DNA from: Candidatus Hydrogenedens terephthalaticus JGI OTU-1
GTDB taxonomy: Bacteria > Hydrogenedentota > Hydrogenedentia > Hydrogenedentales > Hydrogenedentaceae
Assembly (NCBI GenBank): GCA_000493945.1
Contig: AWNW01000031.1
Location: forward strand, 1-33,900
Length of the DNA stretch: 33,900 nt
Direction of reading: 5' to 3'
This document shows, one piece after another, positions 24,798 through 33,199 of this stretch (the stretch's first letter is position 1; each line of letters opens with the position of its first letter). The notes under the pieces are model-generated. The model saw only the letters and a program-made list of their open reading frames with translations, was not told where the DNA came from and ran no database searches. The translations under genes were made by a program, and so were the position numbers.

Positions 24798-27509
24798 CTA
24801 ATGAGCCTCAGCCCAATTATTACCCAAACCTATATCTACTTTTAGAGGAACCCGCAGGGAAACAACTTTCTCCATAAGAGATTTTACCTGATAGGCGGTC
24901 TCTTCTGCCGATTTTCTGGGAACCTCTATAAGCAATTCATCGTGAACTTGAAGTAAGAGATAGGCTCCTACCTCTCTTAAATATAAGTCTACTTCTATCA
25001 TTGCTTTCTTAATAATATCCGCAGCACTCCCCTGCACCGGTGTATTTACAGCCATTCGTTCCGCTGATTTGCGAACAATCTGATTGGAACTGTCCAGACC
25101 TGACAAATACCTCCGCCGATTAAACAGCGTTGTCGTAAAACCTCTATTTCTAGCTTCTTCTATCGTCTTATCTAACCATTCTTTTACCCGTGCGAAGCGG
25201 TTGAAATATGACTCGATAAATTTACTGGCTTCGGAGGTGCTAAATCCAACGGCTTTGGATAAACCGTAGGGTGTCATACCATAGATAACGCCGAAATTAA
25301 TTGCTTTGGCTTGTCTTCGTTGTTCATCCGTCACTTTTTCAAAAGGAATACCAAATACTTTCGATGCCGTTTCTCGATGAATATCTAAGTCATTGTAAAA
25401 TGCTTCGCAAAGAATGGGGTCTTCGGAAAGATGTGCCAATATCCGCAATTCAATTTGGGAATAATCCGCCGAGATTAATGTCCAATTGGTATCGGTAGCC
25501 ACAAAACCTTCCCGTATCCGTTTCCCATATTCCGTGCGGATGGGAATATTCTGTAAATTGGGATCACTGCTGGAAAGTCTACCCGTTGCCACCACCGCTT
25601 GATTAAAATTGGTATGGATACGACCTGTTCTCGGATTTACCAGTTTTGGCAATGTCTCTATATATGTATTTAATAACTTTTGAAGGGTGCGATATTCAAT
25701 GATGACGGCTGGCAGAGGATGGACTATGGCTAATTCTTCCAACACCTCCATATCCGTGGAGGAACCTGTTTTGGTCTTCCGAATGGGATTTAACCCTAAC
25801 TTTTCAAATAAAACTGTCTGCAATTGTTTTGGAGAATTTATATTAAATTCCATTCCTGCCTGTTTATAAATTTCTTGCTCTAAATAAGCAATCCGCGATT
25901 GTAGTTCCTTTTCTAACTCCTGAAATACTTCAGAATTGATAGCAATACCCCGCTCTTCCATTCGGGCTAAAACAGAAATGAGGGGCTGTTCAATCTCTTG
26001 ATATAAAGCCTCTAATGAATGCTCTCTCAATTTTTCTTTGAATATAGGATATAACAATTGTATCATTTCCGCTCTTTGACAAACTTTCCCAACATCAATT
26101 TCTGAAATATCTCCTTTGACAGAAGTATCGGATTTCTCATGCGACAAAACATAATCGCTTAAAAATCGTTCCGCAATTTTTTCAAGCGAATGATGTGTAA
26201 AATCTGTATCTGTTAGGTAGGAGGCAACCATTATATCCATTTCTGCCCCTTGAAAGTCAATACCGTTCTTATGAAATATTTGGATGGATTTTTTCAAATC
26301 AAACCCCAGTTTTCTTAAATTGTTATTTTCAATTATTGTTTTGACTGCCCTCTGCAGTTCATTAAAGTTGAATTCACTAAATTCTTTTATTAAATTTTTG
26401 AAGGGAATAAAATAATTTTCTTTTTCTTTGAGGGATATTGCAATACCTACTAACTGCTCTGTTAGTATACCATCATTTACAGTAGCAAGGTCAAATGAAA
26501 AACAACCTGCTTTTTCAATTTTTTCGGATACGCTATTTAATAAGTCCGTATCCTTAACAATAGTATAGCATAATTTTATTTCTTGTGCCGTTTTTTTCTC
26601 CACTTCATTTAAATTCAATTCCCGCAATAAAGACATAAAGGAAAGATTTAATAACTCATTTCTGAGTATTTCATTATCTATAGGTTTCCGTTTCAATGCA
26701 TCTAAAGTTATATTCAACGGCACATCTTTGCGTAGAGTTAGTAAATCTCTACAAGAAAAAACCTGCTCTTTTTTCTCTATCAATGAATTTTTTATTTTAC
26801 CGGAAAGCATATCTATATTCTTGTAAAGATTTTCAAGGGAGCCATATTGCTCCATGAGTTTCTTCGCTGTTTTATCGCCAATACCCGGAACACCGGGAAT
26901 ATTATCTGCGGTATCACCGATAAGAGCAAGTGCATCCGGAACATGAAGCGGGTCTGTTCCAAACCGTGCCCGAACTTCTATCTCTGAATACCATTTGCCC
27001 TTTTCTCCACGCGTAGGGTCAAACATTTTCGTATGCGGACCTATCAATTGCATAAGATCCTTATCCGAAGAAACAATTACTACTTCCAAATCTCCGGTCT
27101 GAACTTTCTCTGCTATCGTTGCAATAACATCATCTGCCTCAAATCCTTGCATAAAGAGCAAAGGAATATTCAAACACTCCGCTAAATGGATTGCCATCGG
27201 TATCTGATATAAAAACTCCTTCGGTGGCTCCGGTCTATTGGCTTTATACTGAGGAAATTCCTCTTCACGAAAGGTCTTTCCTGGTGCATCAAAGGCAACG
27301 ACTACATAATCGGGTTCATGTTCCCGTAAAACTTTCAATAACGCCCGCGCAAATCCATAAACCGCATTGGTAAGCTTTCCGTCCTTATTTTTCAAAGGCA
27401 CCTGGATAGCAAAAAAAGAACGAAACAGAAAGCCCATCCCATCAAAAAGATATAGTTTTTTCTGCTTCGGGATTTGTTGTTGATATGAAAATAAATCTAC
27501 ATCTGTCAT
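24798..27509 (-). CDS. polA: DNA polymerase I with inactive-looking proofreading domain
   Basis: A 903-residue repair and gap-filling polymerase. The N-terminal 5'-3' exonuclease (about 15-290) contains LYLFDGMGFLFRSF, GFEADDVIATIAE, SSDKDLMQL and GDTADNIPGVPGIGDKTA. The polymerase domain (about 500-903) has VATGRLSSSDPNLQNIPIR, SADYSQIELRILAHLS, RRQAKAINFGVIYGMTPYG and LLQVHDELLIEVP. The middle 3'-5' exonuclease domain keeps its length but not its metal ligands: D340-L-A342 for DxE, D404...S408 for NxxxD, and C477...E481 for YxxxD. Proofreading is probably lost, as in Thermus and Bacillus Pol I. It lies between lpxB and rho on the same strand. Confidence 0.95.
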   Translation of the reverse strand: MTDVDLFSYQQQIPKQKKLYLFDGMGFLFRSFFAIQVPLKNKDGKLTNAVYGFARALLKVLREHEPDYVVVAFDAPGKTFREEEFPQYKANRPEPPKEFLYQIPMAIHLAECLNIPLLFMQGFEADDVIATIAEKVQTGDLEVVIVSSDKDLMQLIGPHTKMFDPTRGEKGKWYSEIEVRARFGTDPLHVPDALALIGDTADNIPGVPGIGDKTAKKLMEQYGSLENLYKNIDMLSGKIKNSLIEKKEQVFSCRDLLTLRKDVPLNITLDALKRKPIDNEILRNELLNLSFMSLLRELNLNEVEKKTAQEIKLCYTIVKDTDLLNSVSEKIEKAGCFSFDLATVNDGILTEQLVGIAISLKEKENYFIPFKNLIKEFSEFNFNELQRAVKTIIENNNLRKLGFDLKKSIQIFHKNGIDFQGAEMDIMVASYLTDTDFTHHSLEKIAERFLSDYVLSHEKSDTSVKGDISEIDVGKVCQRAEMIQLLYPIFKEKLREHSLEALYQEIEQPLISVLARMEERGIAINSEVFQELEKELQSRIAYLEQEIYKQAGMEFNINSPKQLQTVLFEKLGLNPIRKTKTGSSTDMEVLEELAIVHPLPAVIIEYRTLQKLLNTYIETLPKLVNPRTGRIHTNFNQAVVATGRLSSSDPNLQNIPIRTEYGKRIREGFVATDTNWTLISADYSQIELRILAHLSEDPILCEAFYNDLDIHRETASKVFGIPFEKVTDEQRRQAKAINFGVIYGMTPYGLSKAVGFSTSEASKFIESYFNRFARVKEWLDKTIEEARNRGFTTTLFNRRRYLSGLDSSNQIVRKSAERMAVNTPVQGSAADIIKKAMIEVDLYLREVGAYLLLQVHDELLIEVPRKSAEETAYQVKSLMEKVVSLRVPLKVDIGLGNNWAEAH

Positions 27510-27593
27510 TAAAGAGCCTTCTTCTCATTTGGCAATTCAGACATTACTTCTCACCTATAAATTACGAAACAAACTCTTTCCTTCAATTAGCAA

Positions 27594-28712
27594 TTATTCC
27601 GTGGGACTTATGCCCAGAGTTCTTAAAATTTCAATGGCTGTCTGTTTCCCTGCTCCGGGGGAACCTAATTTTTCCCTTAACTGTTTAAAATCATATACCA
27701 TGTTCCCCCTCAAAGTCGAATTTTCGATAAACGAAACTAATTGGGAATATATATTCAATGGGGTAGCATTGCTTTGTATGAGTTCCGGGACAACCTCTCG
27801 CCCCATTAATATATTAACAATACCTATATATGGAATTTTCACAAGCAAACGCGCTATGTAATATGTCAATGGGTGGATACGGTAAATGAGAACAAAAGGC
27901 ATTCCGTAAAGTGCAGCTTCCAGAGTTGCCGTTCCAGAAGATACAATGCCCGCATGGGATTTTTGCAATACCTGCTCTATTCCTCCTTCATAAATTTCAA
28001 TGGGAAAATCCTCGGATATATTTCTAACAAGTTCCACACAATGCCTGTTAAAAGCAGGCACAAGAAATTTTGTTTGCGGATATGTAGATAAAAACTGTTT
28101 CGCTGTTTCCAGCATGACGGGGAAATTTCTCTTTATTTCCTGAGGTCTACTACCTGGCAACAAACCGATTGTGTAAGGCGGTGTATAATCTAATTCCGTT
28201 CTCATCGTCGGTATTTTATCTATCAGCGGATGTCCTACATAAATACATTCTACGCCTTCTTGTTCATATATCGGCACTTCAAACGGGAAAATCACCAACA
28301 CTTTTCGCACCCATTTAGCGATTTTCTTTACCCGATTTTTTTTCCATGCCCATACCTGCGGACTGATGTAATAGATAATAGGAATATTTAATTCTTTTAT
28401 CATGGGTGCGATATGTAAATTAAAACCGGGGTAGTCCACCAGAACAACCCCCATCGGTTTATATTCTTTAATCCAATTCATCGTATTTTTCATCAATTGC
28501 TTTATATCGCTTAAATGTTTCACAACCTCGACAAAACCCATAATCGCATTGGCACATAAATCATGGAGTAAGACAAAACCTTCCTTTTCCATATTTCGCC
28601 CTCCTAAACCTACATGTTTTATTTGCGGTGCCAATTGACGCAGTTCGCGTATAACATTAGCACAATGCAAATCGGCGGATGGGTCTCCTACTACCCAGAA
28701 AATTGTGTTCAC
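27594..28712 (-). CDS. lpxB: Lipid-A-disaccharide synthase
   Basis: A 372-residue inner-membrane-associated glycosyltransferase that joins UDP-diacyl-glucosamine and lipid X into the lipid A disaccharide. Family landmarks are VVGDPSADLHCANVI at the start (usual GEaSGD region), GLGGRNMEKEG, VLVDYPGFNLHIA, YYISPQVWAWKKNRVKKI, YVGHPLID, LLPGSRPQEIKRNFPVMLE and SSGTATLEAALYGMP. The length is normal. The start is GTG at 28712, overlapping the stop of the upstream dehydrogenase (GTGA), so translation is probably coupled. Its substrates would carry two amide-linked chains if the GnnA/GnnB route operates. Confidence 0.95.
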   Translation of the reverse strand: MNTIFWVVGDPSADLHCANVIRELRQLAPQIKHVGLGGRNMEKEGFVLLHDLCANAIMGFVEVVKHLSDIKQLMKNTMNWIKEYKPMGVVLVDYPGFNLHIAPMIKELNIPIIYYISPQVWAWKKNRVKKIAKWVRKVLVIFPFEVPIYEQEGVECIYVGHPLIDKIPTMRTELDYTPPYTIGLLPGSRPQEIKRNFPVMLETAKQFLSTYPQTKFLVPAFNRHCVELVRNISEDFPIEIYEGGIEQVLQKSHAGIVSSGTATLEAALYGMPFVLIYRIHPLTYYIARLLVKIPYIGIVNILMGREVVPELIQSNATPLNIYSQLVSFIENSTLRGNMVYDFKQLREKLGSPGAGKQTAIEILRTLGISPTE

Positions 28713-29680
28713 TTGTAACTCCGTATTTGTTCAACAATTTGACAGGAAAGTTCCAGAGCCCTTAAACCTTCTTCCCCTGAAACTTCCGGAGGGGTTCCGT
28801 TGCGAACGGCAGAAATAAACGACTTTATCTCTGCCAACAAAGGTTCTTCATTAGATATTTGAATAGGTGTAATCTCTATAAACTCCATCGGATTGCTATT
28901 CGGCGGAATATCCCCTTCCTTCTTACGATACACAAGCAAACTTTGAGAACTATAATCGGTTGAAACATATTCACGGTCTGAGAATATGCGTATTTTCCGC
29001 ATTCGGTCCATGGAGACACGGCTCGCCGTTAAATTCGCAACACAACCCGACTGAAACCGTAAACGCACATTGGCTATATCCTCCGAATCAGAAAAAACAG
29101 ATACGCCCACGGCATCCATAGACACAACAGAACTACGCGTAAGGGTTAAAATAATATCAATATCATGTATCATTAAATCGTGAACAACACTAACATCCGT
29201 GCCTCTTCCTGGAAAAGGGCTTAAACGATGGCACTCAATAAAACGCGAATGGCTTATTAAATTAAATAAAGCACGGACGGCACCATTAAACCTTTCCACA
29301 TGTCCTACCTGCAAAATGCGATTACTCTTTTGGGCGACCTCAACCATCTTTTTGCCCTCTTCTACCGTCGCCGAAATGGGCTTTTCGACCAATACATGAA
29401 CACCTGCCTCTAATAAGGGTATAACCACATCTGCATGAGTAGATGTCGGTGTTACCACAGAAACAAGGTCTATCTTTTCTTTTAATATCTCCTCTATGGA
29501 TGAAAAAACAGGGACTTGAAACTCCTTTTTTGCCTTCTCCCTCCGTTCTTCGGAAATATCAACAACCCCAACCAATTCCACATCTTCAAGGTTAGAATAA
29601 ATACGGGTGTGATGAAACCCCAAATATCCGTATCCAATAATCCCCGCTCGTAGTTTTTCGTCTTGTTTAGTCATTATCAT
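28709..29680 (-). CDS. gnnA: Gfo/Idh/MocA dehydrogenase, probable UDP-GlcNAc 3-dehydrogenase
   Basis: A 323-residue NAD(P)-dependent oxidoreductase. The nucleotide-binding GIIGYGYLGFHH has the GxGxxG glycines at 16-21. The family catalytic Lys is K100 in VEKPIS. VGHVERFNGAV and DVSVVHDLMIHDIDIIL match the branch found in lpx clusters. In Acidithiobacillus ferrooxidans, gnnA (with gnnB) lies between lpxA and lpxB and oxidises UDP-GlcNAc at C3, before transamination to UDP-GlcNAc3N. The same placement is seen here, and translation is coupled to lpxB. Two starts are possible (29680 or 29674). The activity is inferred from family and position; another UDP-sugar dehydrogenase role cannot be excluded. 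Confidence 0.8.
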   Translation of the reverse strand: MIMTKQDEKLRAGIIGYGYLGFHHTRIYSNLEDVELVGVVDISEERREKAKKEFQVPVFSSIEEILKEKIDLVSVVTPTSTHADVVIPLLEAGVHVLVEKPISATVEEGKKMVEVAQKSNRILQVGHVERFNGAVRALFNLISHSRFIECHRLSPFPGRGTDVSVVHDLMIHDIDIILTLTRSSVVSMDAVGVSVFSDSEDIANVRLRFQSGCVANLTASRVSMDRMRKIRIFSDREYVSTDYSSQSLLVYRKKEGDIPPNSNPMEFIEITPIQISNEEPLLAEIKSFISAVRNGTPPEVSGEEGLRALELSCQIVEQIRSYK

Positions 29681-29748
29681 TTTTCCAGATTCTACTTACT
29701 TCGTTTTCCTTTCAACCCCAAAGTATTCTATCACATAGAAATAGGGTT

Positions 29749-30591
29749 TTATACCAACTCATCGCTGATAGGGTTAACCTGTGCCTCCTGTGGAGATAAG
29801 GGACCCTTGGACAAACCGCGCTTTGAATTTTTAATAAAATCAAGGATAATCTGCCGCTCCGGACTATCTTCAACCTGCTCCAATATGGCTTCAACAGCCT
29901 GTTGCGTATTCAGATTTGAACGATAAAGCAGACGATACATCTGCCGTATCCTGCTGATGGCTTCGGAACTGAAACCCGCTCGTTGCAAACCGATTACATT
30001 GGGTCCAAAACATTGGGCAGGGTAGCCTTCTGTAATCATATACGGCAGAACATCTTTCCCTACACGGGACATCGCACCTACGAAGGAATACTGTCCCACC
30101 GTGCAAAACTGATGCACACCACTTAATCCACCAATAGACGCATAATTCTCTACCGTTACATGCCCCGCAAGAGCAGAATTGTTCGCCATAATTACACGAT
30201 TTCCCACATGGCAATCATGGGCAACATGGGTGCAAGCCATAAAAAGGCAATCATTGCCTATTCTTGTCGCTTTGTCTTCTGTATCATCTGCATATACTGT
30301 GCTCGAACTAATCGTGACAAACTCACGGAAAGTATTGTTATCGCCTATCAGGGTCTTCCCATATCTTCCCTTCACATGCTTTAAATCTTGCGGGAGGATT
30401 CCGATTTGTGCCCCGGCAAAACAATGATTATTTTTCCCCATTACTGTGCCGGAACCAATCACACAATAGGGACCGATTACGGAGTTATCACCTATTACAA
30501 CATGAGCCTCAATAATAGCGTAGGGTTGAATTTGAATGTCTTTCCCTAATTCCACAGACGGATGAACAATGGCTGTCGGATGAATGCTCAC
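29749..30591 (-). CDS. lpxA: Acyl-[ACP]-UDP-N-acetylglucosamine acyltransferase
   Basis: A 280-residue cytoplasmic left-handed beta-helix enzyme that places the first acyl chain of lipid A at C3 of the UDP sugar. Hexapeptide repeats fill the first 190 residues (VELGKDIQIQPYAIIE, VIGPYCVIGSGTVMG). The catalytic histidine falls exactly at H125 in HVAHDCHVGN, as in E. coli. The helical C-terminus contains GLQRAGFSSEAISRIRQMYRLLY. The start is GTG 30591 with AAAGGGA six nt upstream; the overlapping ATG two bases earlier leads straight to a stop. It lies 68 nt upstream of the gnnA-like gene. If UDP-GlcNAc3N is made, this enzyme would transfer to the 3-amino group. lpxC, lpxD and fabZ are not in the window. 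Confidence 0.95.
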   Translation of the reverse strand: MSIHPTAIVHPSVELGKDIQIQPYAIIEAHVVIGDNSVIGPYCVIGSGTVMGKNNHCFAGAQIGILPQDLKHVKGRYGKTLIGDNNTFREFVTISSSTVYADDTEDKATRIGNDCLFMACTHVAHDCHVGNRVIMANNSALAGHVTVENYASIGGLSGVHQFCTVGQYSFVGAMSRVGKDVLPYMITEGYPAQCFGPNVIGLQRAGFSSEAISRIRQMYRLLYRSNLNTQQAVEAILEQVEDSPERQIILDFIKNSKRGLSKGPLSPQEAQVNPISDELV

Positions 30592-30629
30592 ATTTTTCCC
30601 TTTCTCTTTTGATAATATCCCATAATTAT

Positions 30630-31739
30630 CTATCGCACAGGGATACCTATTTCAAATACACGATAAAATTCGTCAATATACAAACGGGCTATTTCAGGAT
30701 TGTCAATAATTATAACATTTTCATCATTCCGTTTTTCCGCTGATTCTGTAAAATTATAACTCCCCGTTAAAACCCTATGTTCATCAAAAATCATAACTTT
30801 GTGATGCATGGTTTTAGGGTTACTATCCCAGCGGATATCCATACCCGCATGTCTTAAATACTCATCCTTAGAGGCACTATTCCCAGCATTTCTTTTCTCA
30901 AATACCCCTTTAACAATTACTCCTCTATCCTTTGCCTGAATTAAACGGCTCGCAATAGCCGCTGAAGTAAACGAAAAAGCCATAAATTGAAGTGATTTTT
31001 GTGTGTTTTGTATCTCTTCTATAATCTTTCTTTCCACTCCATCTTCCGGGGCAAACATGTTCCATAAAGTGGTCATATTATCTATATGTAGCACAACATA
31101 TTTCGTGTTTCGTGGAGATTTCATACCATAGTGATGACTAAAGAACATTTCTTGAAATTCATTGAAATAATTTTCGGCAAGTTGCGGAGACTGAATTAAG
31201 ATACTGTTGTTGTTATTAAGAAAAAGGCAGTTATAAGTCATATTCGTTGAGCCTGTCCATACAGAAGAAACATCCACTATAAAAAATTTGTCATGCATAA
31301 GTGCTGAATTATCATCTTCAACTACAGGAATACCTGCCGTTTTACATTTTAAAATACTTTCCCGCTGACAATTATCCCGTTCCACGACTATCTTTACATC
31401 AACCCCTTGCTGAAATTTATGTATAAGCAATTCCGCAATAGGTTCATAATCAAGATCATATATCGCACCATAAATACTTTCCCTTGCCGAATTTAAAAAA
31501 ACCACAAGTTCCTTTATAATCTCCACTTCTCCCCCCTTTATCCCCGGGGATGTAAAGTAAACAGAAATAAAATGGCTTTTCCAATTTAAAGGCGGTCCCT
31601 GCCTCTCTTTATATTCTGTAGAATTATTAATGGAAGAAAAACTACGGTCCCGTAGTTCCAGAGCCAGAAGAAATGAAACTGCAACAAAAACACAAAATAA
31701 AAAACAAAAAAACAGAACTACAAAAAATTTTCTTTTCAT
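30630..31739 (-). CDS. Phospholipase D-superfamily protein, membrane-anchored or exported
   Basis: A 369-residue protein. It has an N-terminal hydrophobic helix (about 5-27) that could be an anchor or signal, then two PLD half-domains, each with a complete HKD motif: H149-x-K151 with D156 (HDKFFIVD, followed by GSTNMTYN) and H312/K314 with D319 (HHKVMIFD, followed by GSYNFTESA). Paired HKD motifs catalyse phosphodiester cleavage or transfer; the PLDc_2 type includes nucleases, cardiolipin synthases and phospholipases. The predicted location outside the inner membrane argues for a lipid or extracellular nucleic-acid substrate, but I cannot decide. It lies 38 nt upstream of lpxA. Confidence 0.85.
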   Translation of the reverse strand: MKRKFFVVLFFCFLFCVFVAVSFLLALELRDRSFSSINNSTEYKERQGPPLNWKSHFISVYFTSPGIKGGEVEIIKELVVFLNSARESIYGAIYDLDYEPIAELLIHKFQQGVDVKIVVERDNCQRESILKCKTAGIPVVEDDNSALMHDKFFIVDVSSVWTGSTNMTYNCLFLNNNNSILIQSPQLAENYFNEFQEMFFSHHYGMKSPRNTKYVVLHIDNMTTLWNMFAPEDGVERKIIEEIQNTQKSLQFMAFSFTSAAIASRLIQAKDRGVIVKGVFEKRNAGNSASKDEYLRHAGMDIRWDSNPKTMHHKVMIFDEHRVLTGSYNFTESAEKRNDENVIIIDNPEIARLYIDEFYRVFEIGIPVR

Positions 31740-31813
31740 GCAAAATCTATTCCAATAACCATAATTAATGCTTATATTATAAGAAATCCTTATGAATATC
31801 TACTTAAAATGAT

Positions 31814-32449
31814 TTATCCTGTTTTTTGCGAAAGGTCGGATTTTTCAGAATGATGGTGTATCAGAGCATTCAAAAAGGCACTCCGAGTTTGGGAACCTAT
31901 TTTTTCACCGGAATAGCCATCGAGAAGACGAACATCCAAAGAGTGTAAAGTTCGGGCAAAATAACATGCCCATATAGGGGTGTAAACCAATAGTATAATT
32001 TCCGGTATAACCGTTTCAGGGGCAGGTTGCAATCTTCTCTGGCGTAGCAACTGTTGCATCAATCCATACCGAGCAATGCTTTTTACCTCGTCCAATGGAA
32101 TAGATGGTTTAATCCATAGCTGAAATTCTGCTGTGGGGGTTTGCTGTATTTCCTTCATTCGTTCAAATCGTGCGATTGTTTTTGTCCATGCATCTACAGC
32201 GATGAATATTTCCTGTGTTTTTTCAACACCCGATTGTAAGAAAAATCGGACAATATACAAGGGCCAGGCAACCAATTCATATTTAGGTAAATCCTGTAAG
32301 GGTAGAGTTGTTGTCCTGCCTGTTAACGATAAAAAAAATTTGCTAATTTTAATTCGATAGCGATAAAAGCGGGGAACAGATAATCGTAAAGGGACTTCTT
32401 CTTGTGTATAACGAAGAGGTATATATCCTGAAGGAACTGTATTACTCAC
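31814..32449 (-). CDS. Unknown soluble or peripheral protein
   Basis: A 211-residue protein of no family I can name. It is rich in Arg, Leu, Tyr and Pro and has no clear membrane helix. Near the C-terminus it reads IILLVYTPIWACYFARTLHSLDV and then RLLDGYSGEKIGSQ. The 'Y-P-W-x-x-Y ... LDG-x-[ST]-G' layout recalls small beta domains that follow zinc ribbons in some membrane proteins, but the zinc ribbon is missing. I place the start at GTG 32449, which overlaps the stop of the preceding gene (GTGA). The same frame stays open to 32524, but those extra residues would duplicate coding space. The next gene begins 74 nt later. Confidence 0.6.
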   Translation of the reverse strand: MSNTVPSGYIPLRYTQEEVPLRLSVPRFYRYRIKISKFFLSLTGRTTTLPLQDLPKYELVAWPLYIVRFFLQSGVEKTQEIFIAVDAWTKTIARFERMKEIQQTPTAEFQLWIKPSIPLDEVKSIARYGLMQQLLRQRRLQPAPETVIPEIILLVYTPIWACYFARTLHSLDVRLLDGYSGEKIGSQTRSAFLNALIHHHSEKSDLSQKTG

Positions 32450-32739
32450 GACCAAAGTCTTTTCTTCATAGCCCAGCCATAAAGAACGGATGCAATACCG
32501 ATACCTGTCATTACAACACCACAAATAAAATTTACAATTGCAGGTCGGTAATTACCTGATTGCATAGAGAAATATGTCCCTAAAATGACAGGCAAACCTA
32601 AAGCCACTATAAAAACCCCCATTACAATATATAATTCCGCATCTCTATGCTCTAATTGAACCCCTTTATTTCTTTCATCATCAATACGGTGCATTTCACC
32701 GCGTTCTTGAGTGCTTATGTTTTTTCCTTCATCTGCCAT
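32446..32739 (-). CDS. Small two-helix membrane protein, unknown
   Basis: A 97-residue protein. The hydrophilic, charged N-terminus (about 1-35) is followed by two hydrophobic helices (about 37-58, IVMGVFIVALGLPVILGTYF, and about 68-90, IVNFICGVVMTGIGIASVLY) and a short basic tail. No family is recognised. It lies 16 nt after the preceding small membrane-protein gene and overlaps the following gene by four bases (GTGA), so it is part of the transporter-led transcript. Confidence 0.65.
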   Translation of the reverse strand: MADEGKNISTQERGEMHRIDDERNKGVQLEHRDAELYIVMGVFIVALGLPVILGTYFSMQSGNYRPAIVNFICGVVMTGIGIASVLYGWAMKKRLWS

Positions 32740-32755
32740 ATTAAAATCTCCTAAA

Positions 32756-33199
32756 TTAGAAGTATAAATACACGATAATGTGTGGAAGCATGGAAATAAT
32801 CGTCCAGAATCTTAAATCTGTCCATACCGTTTTCTTTTTTCTACCTAAATTGACATATTCCTTAGGCATCCCAAACCATACCCAGAGCATCGTGCCAATA
32901 AATAATCCCAAAGCACATATTTTTGCCCAGGGTTGATAAGTGCGTTCTAAAAATGTTGTAATGGGTCTGAATATGGGTCTTATGATAGGGTCAAATGTTC
33001 TGCCCAGTCCATCCAGAAATGCTAACCAGCCATTGACTACCCTATCTGCAAGATGAAATATGAAAGAAACTTCTGCTTTGGGAATACTTATTTCTTTGGA
33101 AGTATCTTCATTTGTTTGTGCAAATGTCCCGAGAGAAAACAGGGTGCAAATTATAGAAACAAAGAGTATAAAGAATATGGTTTTTGTATAAATATTCAT
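32756..33199 (-). CDS. Small exported/membrane protein next to a symporter, unknown
   Basis: A 147-residue protein with a signal peptide or first helix (about 5-28), a periplasmic stretch with an amphipathic segment (FDPIIRPIFRPITTFLERTY), then a membrane helix (about 92-112, ICALGLFIGTMLWVWFGMP), a basic loop (LGRKKKTVWTD) and a final hydrophobic segment. I do not recognise it. The ATG overlaps the stop of the sodium symporter gene by one base (TAATG). This tight coupling to a transporter suggests an accessory subunit. Confidence 0.65.
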   Translation of the reverse strand: MNIYTKTIFFILFVSIICTLFSLGTFAQTNEDTSKEISIPKAEVSFIFHLADRVVNGWLAFLDGLGRTFDPIIRPIFRPITTFLERTYQPWAKICALGLFIGTMLWVWFGMPKEYVNLGRKKKTVWTDLRFWTIISMLPHIIVYLYF

